DNA from: Lachnospiraceae bacterium
GTDB lineage: Bacteria > Bacillota > Clostridia > Lachnospirales > Lachnospiraceae
Direction of reading: 5' to 3'
Assembly: GCA_900751785.1 (NCBI GenBank)
Contig: CAADSM010000107.1
Coordinates: 1-56,198, forward strand
DNA: 56,198 bases
The notes under the pieces are model-generated. The model searched no databases and was not told the DNA's origin. It worked only from the letters and a program-made list of their open reading frames with translations. This document shows positions 19,701-28,500 of the stretch, one piece after another (the stretch's first letter is position 1; every line of letters starts with the position of its first letter). A program made the position numbers and the translations under genes.

Positions 19701-22700
19701 GATTGACGCTGCTGAAGCGAAAGGCGCCAGGGTGATCCTGCGGATCCCGATTCCGAATCAGGGCAATAATGACAGCGGACTGGCTGAGATCCGGGACCTG
19801 GCGCTGCAGACAGCGGAAAACAATCAGGATGTCATAGTCATTGATCAGTATACGGTGTTCAGCGGACTGATGGACAAAGCGCCTTATTTGGGCGGGCTGC
19901 TTTACAATGATAACCTTCATCCAAAGGCTCCGGGGCAGCTCCTGATGTCACGTCTTTTTATTGAAGGAACTGGGCTGTCTCTGGATAATACTTATATCGG
20001 CAGTCTTGCGTATGATCTGGCAACATCTGATGAGACTGCAGAAGAAGAAATCAGTGCAGAATGGGGAGAGAACAGCATTTCCCTGGATGTGGATGCCCTG
20101 GCAGAAGAACAGGGAGAAAAATTCTTCTCTGTAACCCTGCGTGCGGAAGACGCGGATGGGCGCGTCTACAGTGTCTCGGGAGAAAGCGGGACGCTGACAC
20201 TTGCGAACCTGCCGGAGGGAGACTACTCGGCTGTGGCAGAGGCTGTGCTGGGCAGCAGGAATGTATGTGTGACTTATCCTATACTGCCGCGGCAGGCGGC
20301 TGTTCTCAGTGAAACTGAGAGGACTCTGGTGGAAGGCAGCAGCTTTACTCTGACAGCGGAGGGCGGTGAAGAGTTTGAATGGACCAGCAGTGATGAATCG
20401 GTGGCTGTGGTAGATGGCGGAAAAGTGACAGCCTTAGGCGAGGGGACGGCTGTGATCACTGCGGAAAATACAGATGGAGAAAGTGCATCCTGTATAGTTA
20501 CTGTAGTAAAGGCTGTTTTGAAGGCCGGCTTTGATCAAGGTCCCAGCGGCACTGTGGAAGATCAGCCGTTTGCATCCGGGACGGGAGGAAGCTATTACTT
20601 CCGTATCCCGTCGCTGATCACGCTGGAGAACGGCTGGCTGATGGCAGCGGCAGACGCCCGGTATAATACGACCGGAGACGGAGGAGGACTGGATACCATC
20701 GTCAGCATTTCAAAGGACGGAGGAGAGACTTGGGAGTACAGCTTCCCGATTTATTTCCCGGACAGTGACGGGTACGTGGGACGGGCGGCGACGACTATCA
20801 TTGACCCCGTACTGATTCAAGGAGAAGACGGCAAGGTTTACCTTATGGCAGATGTAAATCCGACAGGAATGACAACACTGTACGCAACGCCGGGGCGCGG
20901 AAACGGGCATATTTTAATTAACGGGCAGGAGCGACTTGCTTTGACTTCTGAATATTCCCGCAGTGATACGGTTCCGACGGAGGAGGATGTCGAGACATAT
21001 GAATATTATGTCGGAGATTTTGAAAATGGCTATGCCCCTGTGTTCAGCCGCAGGACAGGGGAGGCATCCCGGTATGCGGTGGACCAGTGGTACAACCTCT
21101 ATGAGACGGCGGACGGGGAATATACCGCTCTGGTGCAGAGACAGGTTGATGCCGAGGGAAACCAGACAGGAGAATTTGTCCAGCAGAATGTATTTTATAA
21201 GGACTCAGAACTTCATGTTTTCCGTACGGGGTATATGTGGCTGCTGTCGTCTGATGATAATGGCGCGAGCTGGAGCTGTACAGATATTACCGCCCAGATT
21301 AAAAGAGACAGTGAGACAGGTCTTCTGGTCTCTCCGGGCAAGGGGACGCTTCTTGAGGACGGGACAATTGTGATTCCGTTTTATAATCATTATGATACAG
21401 AGTCCAGCAGCGGCATGGAACGGGCAAGCTTTATCTATTCTTCGGATAACGGGAAAACGTGGAAACGAACCGGGGACGTTCCGGACAACCATGGATTTTC
21501 CAGCGAGAGTGAGATCATAGAGCTGCCGGACGGCACACTACGGATGTTCTTCAGAAACGGGAGCGGGCAGATCTGCTATGCGGACGCGCGGCAGGAAGAC
21601 GGAGAATACCGGTGGAGCAGTGCCGAGACAACCGGAGTTTCGGTATGTTCTACATGTAATATTTCTGCTTCTGTATACTCCGGAAAGATCGATGGAAAGA
21701 CGGCAGTCCTTGTATCCTGTCCCGGCAATGCAGCGGCAAGGCGGGACGGCAGGATCTTTACATTCCTTGTGGATGATAATGGAGAAATGACGCTCGCATA
21801 TACCTTCGCGGTCGATTCTCCCGGACCAAATCAGTACTACGAGTACTCCTGTCTGACAGAACTGCAGGATGGAACGGTCGGGCTGCTGTATGAATACAAT
21901 TCGGGACGTATTATGTATGAGACTTTCGATATTACGGAGATCGCGGACGGAGCGCTCATTGATGGGAAACAGGTCGTCAATGTACCGCTGTATGGAACAG
22001 TGACGCAGAAAGCGGCGGGAACGTTTACGGTGGGAGCGGTCGTACCGGAGGGAATCGTCTCCGTGGAGACGGAAGAGCGGAAAGAGGCGCTGGCTGAGCG
22101 GGGAACAGATTCTTCTTACAGCGGTGAAAAGACGTTCGTCAGCGATGCGCTGTATTCCTTTACCGCGAATGGAGACGGTACATATGTAATCGAGTCCGTC
22201 CATTCACCGGGCGTATATCTCAATCATCTGTTTGGGAATGCAGGTTATCCGGGAGCTGGTACGCCGGCAGATGTAAATCTGACCTGGGGATCTGACGGGC
22301 AGGTGGGATTCTGGCTGCCGAGCGAAGGAATGTACAGTTATCTGTATTTCCATTCAGATGCTTCTAAGCTGCGTTTTGACCGCGCAAGATACGATCATGC
22401 TGGCATCAATGAGAACTGTGAATTTGCACTTTACAGACCGGCAGCGGAAGATGAGGAATCCAGCGAAGAGATTGCAGGTTATGTGAAGGTGGCCGGGGAA
22501 GAAGACTTTTCGGCCGGCGGAAATTATCTTATTGTAGTGCAGTGCGGTGAAGATTGTTATATTCTGTATCCATCCACAGACAGCGGAAGTTACTATGCAC
22601 ATACAGCCAAAGTCGGAGGGGAAGAAAATGTTACTCTGGTAAGCTATACCGGTCAGAAGGAAGGAACTGCTTCTTTTACAGAGAAGGAGACGGGGACAGA

Positions 22701-24474
22701 GTATGAGGTCCGTGTCGAAGCGGAGAAGATGGTCGAGATTTCGGTGGAAGAAGGAAAAACAGTGATCATACCAAGCTATGCGTCTGAAGATGATATTACC
22801 CGGAATCCGGAAAGGGAAATTGCAGAAATTTCTTTCGGCGAGGAGGATCAGAGCTTTACAGTGAATGGAGGTTACGGTAATCTTGCCGGTTTAGTGACGG
22901 CTGTTGATTATGACGGAAAACAGGTGCCGTTAAGTAATGCGCTCTATCGGATTGAGAAGGCAGGCAGCGGCGGCTATATTGTTTATTCAGATACGGCAGA
23001 AGGAAGAGTATACTTAAATATCAGGGGAGGAGACGCGGTGACGCCGGGAGGAGAGGAACCTGCCGTAATCCGGTTCTCGGATATGGGAAATGCTGACTTC
23101 CAGGTGGAAGAGATAAGCGGGACACAGAATGGGTCTATCCTGTATTTCCATGATACTCCGGTTACTTCTAATGGCGTTACGAATTACCTGAATTTCAACC
23201 GCAACGGCATACCGGATGGAAGCAGGACAAGCTTCGCTGTATACCGTCCGGCTGGAGAAGGTGAAGACAGTCTGGAAATCCCGGGGTATGTACGGATCCA
23301 AAGCGTAGACGAGATCAAGGACGGCGGATTCTATATGATTACTGCGGAGGTGGATGGAAGCCGCTATGCTTTATATCCGTCCTTAAGTGATAATAAGTAT
23401 GATCATGTAATAAAGGTGGATCCTGGCAGTGAGCGGACAGAGACGACGGTGGAAAACAGATTCCCTGCGATGACAGTCAGAGGAATCGGGGAAGGCGTGA
23501 CGGATGCCTGCATAGATGGGACAGTCTATCGGATCAGCGTCACAGGAGAAGAGCAGCTGCCTCAGGAAGCAGTTTCCACTACAGTCCTTGAATATGCCTT
23601 AAGCCTTGCAGAAACCGCCGACACCGAAGGCACAGTCGAGTCTGTAGTCAAGATGTTCAACGACGCTAGGGCGGCGGCAGAGGAAATCCTCGCAAGGGCA
23701 CAGGAAGGCGACCCGTCGCTTACTCAGGAAATGGTGGACGTAAGCTGGCAGAAGCTGATCAAGGCAATGCAGTACTTGTCCTTCAAGCAGGGGGATAAGA
23801 CAGATCTCCAGAAGGTCATCGATATGGCGAAATCCCTTGACCTGAGCAAATATTTGGATGAAGGGCAGCAGGCATTCACGGACTCCCTAGCAGCGGCGGA
23901 GGCAGTCCTGGCGGATGGAGACGCAATGCAGGAGGGAGTGGATCAGTCCTGGAAAGACCTTCTGAAAGCAATGAGCGAGCTCAGGCTGAAACCGAACAAG
24001 GACGCACTCAAAGATCTGATCGATGAGGCGGACGCTGTGGGCACAGAGGGCGCCGATGATGAGACGATCGCAGGATTTAGGAACGCCCTTGCAATGGCGA
24101 GAAGCGTATATGACAACGAGCAGGCGACAGAGGAAGAGGTCGTGACAGCAGAGGAAGACCTTCAGGCAGCGCTTGACCAGCTCCGCGCGACAGTGGGGGA
24201 TACGGACAAGTCTGGTGACGACAGCAATATTAGCTCCGGCGGAAACGCACAGGATCAGAAAACTCAGAACGACGGAAGCACAAATGGAAATAATGCGGAT
24301 GCCTCAGGAAAAGACAATGCGTCAGTTCAGAAAGATACGACCAGGAACAACAGTGTGCAGAAGAGTGTGAAGACCGGCGATACTGTGGCTCCGATCGCAG
24401 GAATGGCGGCAGTGGTGATACTGGCGGCAGCAGCGGGCATTTTAGCTTACGGACGGAGAAGAGAGACGAGATAA
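16768..24474 (+). CDS. Surface sialidase (GH33) with tandem SGNH esterase domains
   Basis: The start is the ATG at 16768, nine bases after AGGAGG, giving 2568 residues; upstream in-frame codons lack a ribosome site. After a signal peptide (to about 47) come a beta-rich module, a fibronectin-like and a LamG/CBM40-like domain. A first SGNH-like domain (about 540-760) has WMFDGGRTT where the nucleophile block should be, so it is probably inactive. The second (about 885-1070) is intact: GDS Ser894, GTNN Asn963/964, DNLHP Asp1048/His1051. A BIG2 domain precedes the GH33 sialidase, with FRIP Arg1279, Asp1296, Glu1580 and Tyr1693. Two copies of a module ending in YRPA and YPS follow, then the FIVAR-like stalk and KTGD at 2535-2538. 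The likely role is removing O-acetyl groups and then sialic acid at the cell surface. Confidence 0.8.
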   Translation: MKKNRRNLKAGIYIAVKRLRQGTAFIVSLCMLLLLLLPWAGTVAKAEEKSPEGENFREITLAVGEEKTITDFSGNYRGTDLSGLDNTVAAVTVNGQDESVTKADVPENGRSYLIGDGRGHYLKLEDGALSETEDPYLASEWTISLSSGNNIRNIVHNGYYLSWSGGVLKAVRENSDAVWLCEGGMIYVQSSTTGRYTLACDEDGWKLIQTAYGTEAEGNLGAAYTAVPASTDITFRGVKEGSTSVMIGGTLYQITVTGEVSDLLDVGLAVTARYTSNRLSWEADGITEYTVEYSEDGNEYLELGTTEEGSFIHDTGAAGTRYYYRVESGGKTSHEVRADYATGLEALEASSVASWGFSGEEKEFDGNRREILAESGSRTAEALNAMPEGTVLIRTMSEVRSGMTAAVGSSGMFWAGSQNANFRIEINSSLMKAYLPGTEIQVGSSRTSAFSFDSDTLHWALSANGIAAGGTLKGPSGFLNSSGAEEYYIGGTDSDSVSGFKGKISYVLITGETLSDDELNALTGDNPALPDEETELGSAMYQMFRTDNTAKSENSSNTWMFDGGRTTAGHFTDIGGARSYVYQFEEYIRWHQASGSTNWSGRQRYVFNTGKSGQSLADSLEAFDSRAQELDPRAAVYLVGAEDYDAGAEGIESFKEELREYIEKGLALRGGKGYVLIQTPVPADGEDENVSLYAQAVREVLDSLDNSRKPRVQIVDHAAQKWEEECFNPDGSLNARGHLEMGRQICESLLGSADGYPDSNISTDFPNLEVEEAPEIHLSEAASVTAGTDSLTVQIPEETLSTESWLCTVETDSYDLTVLKEGSSFEIGNLPSGEDYVLTLTASDWSIQLPVMSGTLRDGEKGEVRERALDENQQAVKDLTENEEPLTWLFMGDSITHGALHLGGYDSITQTFEKYLKDDLGREDDIVINTAVSSAGVADTLTYIYERLDRYDPDVVSIMLGTNNRSNTQDYAEKLQEVIDAAEAKGARVILRIPIPNQGNNDSGLAEIRDLALQTAENNQDVIVIDQYTVFSGLMDKAPYLGGLLYNDNLHPKAPGQLLMSRLFIEGTGLSLDNTYIGSLAYDLATSDETAEEEISAEWGENSISLDVDALAEEQGEKFFSVTLRAEDADGRVYSVSGESGTLTLANLPEGDYSAVAEAVLGSRNVCVTYPILPRQAAVLSETERTLVEGSSFTLTAEGGEEFEWTSSDESVAVVDGGKVTALGEGTAVITAENTDGESASCIVTVVKAVLKAGFDQGPSGTVEDQPFASGTGGSYYFRIPSLITLENGWLMAAADARYNTTGDGGGLDTIVSISKDGGETWEYSFPIYFPDSDGYVGRAATTIIDPVLIQGEDGKVYLMADVNPTGMTTLYATPGRGNGHILINGQERLALTSEYSRSDTVPTEEDVETYEYYVGDFENGYAPVFSRRTGEASRYAVDQWYNLYETADGEYTALVQRQVDAEGNQTGEFVQQNVFYKDSELHVFRTGYMWLLSSDDNGASWSCTDITAQIKRDSETGLLVSPGKGTLLEDGTIVIPFYNHYDTESSSGMERASFIYSSDNGKTWKRTGDVPDNHGFSSESEIIELPDGTLRMFFRNGSGQICYADARQEDGEYRWSSAETTGVSVCSTCNISASVYSGKIDGKTAVLVSCPGNAAARRDGRIFTFLVDDNGEMTLAYTFAVDSPGPNQYYEYSCLTELQDGTVGLLYEYNSGRIMYETFDITEIADGALIDGKQVVNVPLYGTVTQKAAGTFTVGAVVPEGIVSVETEERKEALAERGTDSSYSGEKTFVSDALYSFTANGDGTYVIESVHSPGVYLNHLFGNAGYPGAGTPADVNLTWGSDGQVGFWLPSEGMYSYLYFHSDASKLRFDRARYDHAGINENCEFALYRPAAEDEESSEEIAGYVKVAGEEDFSAGGNYLIVVQCGEDCYILYPSTDSGSYYAHTAKVGGEENVTLVSYTGQKEGTASFTEKETGTEYEVRVEAEKMVEISVEEGKTVIIPSYASEDDITRNPEREIAEISFGEEDQSFTVNGGYGNLAGLVTAVDYDGKQVPLSNALYRIEKAGSGGYIVYSDTAEGRVYLNIRGGDAVTPGGEEPAVIRFSDMGNADFQVEEISGTQNGSILYFHDTPVTSNGVTNYLNFNRNGIPDGSRTSFAVYRPAGEGEDSLEIPGYVRIQSVDEIKDGGFYMITAEVDGSRYALYPSLSDNKYDHVIKVDPGSERTETTVENRFPAMTVRGIGEGVTDACIDGTVYRISVTGEEQLPQEAVSTTVLEYALSLAETADTEGTVESVVKMFNDARAAAEEILARAQEGDPSLTQEMVDVSWQKLIKAMQYLSFKQGDKTDLQKVIDMAKSLDLSKYLDEGQQAFTDSLAAAEAVLADGDAMQEGVDQSWKDLLKAMSELRLKPNKDALKDLIDEADAVGTEGADDETIAGFRNALAMARSVYDNEQATEEEVVTAEEDLQAALDQLRATVGDTDKSGDDSNISSGGNAQDQKTQNDGSTNGNNADASGKDNASVQKDTTRNNSVQKSVKTGDTVAPIAGMAAVVILAAAAGILAYGRRRETR

Positions 24475-24504
24475 ACAGCCATGAGATAGAATAATTTATT
24501 GAAT

Positions 24505-24550
24505 GAGGGGATTGCAAAATCACCAAATCAGGTGATGGAGCGATGCCCTC
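24505..24550 (+). other. Imperfect nested hairpin downstream of the sialidase gene
   Basis: GAGGGGATTGC pairs imperfectly with GCGATGCCCTC, enclosing TCACC/GGTGA. No T tract follows, so it may be an mRNA stabiliser or attenuator and not a terminator. The remaining bases to 24730 include TATAAT at 24675-24680 without a good -35, a weak candidate promoter for the next chaperone gene. Confidence 0.35.
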
Positions 24551-24730
24551 GTTCCATGTGCTTTACAGCCGATTTTTCGGGAGCAGTAGAGAAATCTGTC
24601 CTGTGTGTTCCGAATTTGACCAATATAGTATGATTAAGAGCAGAAAAGTGGTAGAAATTTCTTTGGTAAAAATATATAATGAGAGACAAAGGCATGAGGA
24701 AAAAATGTACAAAATGAAAGCGGATTTAAA

Positions 24731-25489
24731 ATGAAAATAAGGGAAAACGTAAAGAAAAAGTATCTTCTGGCTGTTTTTGCCGGTGCTGTCATTCTTGCGG
24801 CGGGAGGAACGGCGGCGTGGCTGCTATGGAAGGGAAGTTCGGATTTTTATCTGAGCATCAACGGGAACGAAGTCAGCCGGGAAGAATACCTGGCGGCTGT
24901 AGACGCGGTAGAGTACGATACGAAGATGGAGATACAGGAGGAGTATGATACGCCTTATGGTGAAGACTTCTGGGAGAAGGAATATCCGGACGGTTACGGG
25001 TACGAGATCCTTGCGGAAAATGCAGAAGGGTGGCTGAAATATACCCATGCGGTCTACAGCCTGGCGGAAGAGTACGGAGATATTGATGACGGAAGCTATG
25101 AAGCGGCTGTAAAGCGCTGGGAAGCGGATCAGGAAAGCCGGGCCGAAAAGACGGCGAAGGGAGAAGTGGTATATGGATTGAGAGAGTATCCTCTTGATGT
25201 ATACATCAGCTATGAGATCAGCATGCTGAAGGAGACTTACTGCAACGACTATGACAGAGAAGGCATGGATCTTACGGAGGAAGAGATTCAGGAGCATTAT
25301 GAGAGCCGGGAATGGATTTTCGATGAGAGTGAAGAAAATGCCGATCTGGAAACGGCTCGAATTGCTGTAGAGAGGGAGCTGCGCGAGCAAAAGTATGATG
25401 AGATCATCGCGCAGAAAGAACAAGATTCTCAAGTGGACGGAGACAGAGATGCCGTGCTCCGGTTCACTTTGAAGAATATATCAAAATAA
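24731..25489 (+). CDS. Short LnbY-like membrane-anchored chaperone
   Basis: A 252-residue paralogue of the protein at 9132. It has one N-terminal membrane helix (about 11-31), then the strand FYLSINGNEVSREEYLAAV and long charged helices. Shared positions include YPLDVYISYEISMLKETYC against YDLDQYIQYRAETIRRQYC, and GMDLTEEEIQEHYE against GMDITESEMRQRYE. It then passes directly to the C-terminal helix (AVERELREQKYDEII), skipping the parvulin-like insert of the longer paralogue. It lies 15 bases before the second GH136-type gene, the same order as LnbY with LnbX, so it is probably that enzyme's folding partner. A small overlapping frame upstream (24543-24734) is not considered a gene. Confidence 0.65.
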   Translation: MKIRENVKKKYLLAVFAGAVILAAGGTAAWLLWKGSSDFYLSINGNEVSREEYLAAVDAVEYDTKMEIQEEYDTPYGEDFWEKEYPDGYGYEILAENAEGWLKYTHAVYSLAEEYGDIDDGSYEAAVKRWEADQESRAEKTAKGEVVYGLREYPLDVYISYEISMLKETYCNDYDREGMDLTEEEIQEHYESREWIFDESEENADLETARIAVERELREQKYDEIIAQKEQDSQVDGDRDAVLRFTLKNISK

Positions 25490-25504
25490 GAAAGGAGAAA
25501 GAGT

Positions 25505-28500
25505 ATGAAAAAGAAAGTGTTAAGCGGGCTGCTTGCGCTTGCGCTTGTTGTTACATCAGGCGCATCGATGATTCCGGCTTACACGGCGGAAGCAGAAGAG
25601 CTGGGGACGACCTATTATGTCAGCTCCATCGACGGAGACGACAGCAACGATGGTCTCTCTGAGGACAAGGCTTTTGCGACGCTGGACAAGATCAATGAGA
25701 TCACGCTTCAGCCGGGAGACGAGGTACTTCTTGAAAAAGGATCTGTATTTGAAGACCAGGCGCTCCACATCAAAGGCAGCGGAAGCGAAGAGGCACCGAT
25801 TATTGTGTCCACTTACGGAGAGGGGGACAGGCCGCAGATCAATACCAACGGACACGGTCAGTGGTATCAGAATTACGGCGGGCATCTCGACAATACGAAC
25901 CATAAGTGGAAAGGCACGGTATCGTCAGCTATCCTTCTCATGGACGTAGAGTACATTGAGATCAGCGGACTGGAGATCACAAATGACCGCGCGTCCGCGA
26001 CGGATACAGAAAAAGACAAGGTTTACAATGACGCTTTTGCGATGGACAGAACCGGAGTTGCCGGCGTGGCAAAGGATAAAGGAACGGTAGACCACATCGT
26101 CCTTGACGATCTGTATATCCACGACGTGACAGGAAACGTCTACAACAAGCATATGGCGAACGGAGGAATCTACTTTATCGTAGAGACTCCGGAAAATGAA
26201 AGCGAAACAGGTATCGCAAGATACAATGACGTGCAGATCAGGAACTGCTACCTTGATACAGTAAACCGCTGGGGCATCGCAGTCGGCTATACGTATCAGT
26301 GGGGACAGTTTAAGACGGCAGAGCTCAGTGATGCAACGATGGAAAAATACGGTTCATCCAACGTTGTGATTGAGAACAACTATGTGGCAAATTCAGGCGG
26401 TGACGCTATCACAACAATGTATCTGGACAGACCGGTTGTACAGTACAATGTATCACAGAACGCTGCAAAGCAGATCAACACGACAGATTATTCCAAACAG
26501 CAGCCGCAGCTTGACCCGACGACCGGCGAATGGACAGGAAATTACCTGGCAGTCGGAAACCAGCGCGTGGCAGCGGGAATCTGGCCGTGGAAATGTAAAG
26601 ACGCTGTATTCCAGTATAATGAGTGCTTCAATACTATGAACGCTGCACATGGAAACGGCGACGGACAGCCGTGGGATGCAGATTACGGCGACGGCACAAA
26701 CTATCAGTACAATTACAGCCATGGAAATACGGCAAGTACGGTAATGTTCTGCGGCGTTGAGTCAGTGAACAATACCTTCCGCTACAATATCAGCCAGAAT
26801 GAGGATATGGGTCCTCTTGACCCGGCCGGAAATACCGGAAACTGCCATGTGTACAACAACACATTCTACATCAAGGAAGGGCTTACCTCGATCTGGAGCA
26901 CCATGCATGCAAACAACGGCCCGATGACGATCGAGAACAATATCTTCTATTTTGCAGGAGATACGCCGGTTGCAGCGACGAACTGGAATCCGAGCGGAAA
27001 TAAGGTTTATGACAACAACCTGTATTATAATGTAAGCACATATCCGAACGATGCAAATGCGGTTAAGGTTGACGCGGGAACTCCTGTCCTTGTTGATGCC
27101 GGATCAGGACCGGTTCAGGCGGCAGAAGACGGAAAAGCAAGGCTTCATGACGATCCGGAAGCAGAGACAGTATTTGACGGATATAAGCTGGCAGAGAATT
27201 CTCCTGCGCTCAATGCAGGAAAGGTAATCACAGACCAGAACGGTTTCGAGCTCGAGCATGACTTCTTCGGACATGAGATTACAGCAGTTCCGGAGATCGG
27301 CGCGGCAGAAAGCGATATGGTATCTCTGGCAGTGCGCTCGAATGTATACAGAGTCAACGCATCTGCAATGGAGATTTCCGCACTTCCGAAGAATACGACG
27401 GCAGCGGAACTGAAAGAAAACCTGATCTATGATTCCGCAGTTACTCTTATTGTGACGGACAGTGAAGGAAACGAGCTTGACGACGCAGATATCGTGACAG
27501 GCGGAATGAAGGTTGTGCTTACCTACGGTGAAGACAGCCTGACATACACAATCGTCGAAAACACAGACAATGAGCTCAAATCTTCCGTATTTATGGTAAC
27601 GGATAAAACGATCTATGTACCGTCTACGGAGAATGACCCGGCGACAGTAGAAGAACTGAAGGACGGCGTTGAGGTTCATGAGACAGCTTCCGTATCCGTA
27701 TGGAACGGAGACGAGGAAGTAGAGAGCGGAGCTGCAGCAGCGGGCATGACGCTTCGCATCACTGCTGAAAACGGAGAGACAAACGATTACACAATCGCTG
27801 TGAAGAACGACTATCAGTGGGCAAAGGATTATGTACACGGACAGCAGGGCAACGTTTGGTTCGCTCAGGCGAAGGTCGATGGAGAGTGGCAGAACATTAC
27901 GACTGTTGATTCCAGCGGATGGCCGAACTGGGCGCTTGATACCTACTACGGACCTGGCGTAGACGCTCCGCAGGGAACAACCTCCGGTTACGGCGACGAC
28001 GTACACGGACTGCTCTCCACACCGCTCAAGACTGCGACAGCAGAGGCGACAGCTATGGCGTTCCGCGCACCGAAGACCGGTATGGTGAACTTCAGCGTCA
28101 AGGACGACGAGCCGTACTTGAGACAGGCAGGCAACTCCGGCGGAAGCGTAACGATTACATTAATCGTAAATGGCGAAGAAGTACAGAGCTGCACAATGTC
28201 CGAAAGCAATGTGAAGGCAGACTTCCCGGATGTGAACCGTATCTGGGTAGAGAAGGGAGACTGGATCATTGTACAGGCAGAGAATGAGGGAAGCCCGAGC
28301 AAGGGAAGCGTACATATTACTCCGGAGATTACTTATGTAGATGCAGAATTTTCAGAGGAAAACCCGCTTGTATTCCCGAGCACCACGGATGAGACGGTAT
28401 CCTTCGAGGCAGAGTACGCGACAGAGCTGATCAACAGCAATGACAGCGACTCCGACCCGAACTGGCCTATGGTAATCGCCAGCGCCAACTGGGCAAGCGG

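Noticed and set aside
24543..24734. 63-codon frame overlapping the short chaperone start by ATGA
   Set aside because: No ribosome binding site, no family resemblance, and it runs through hairpin and promoter-like sequence; overlap alone is not enough.
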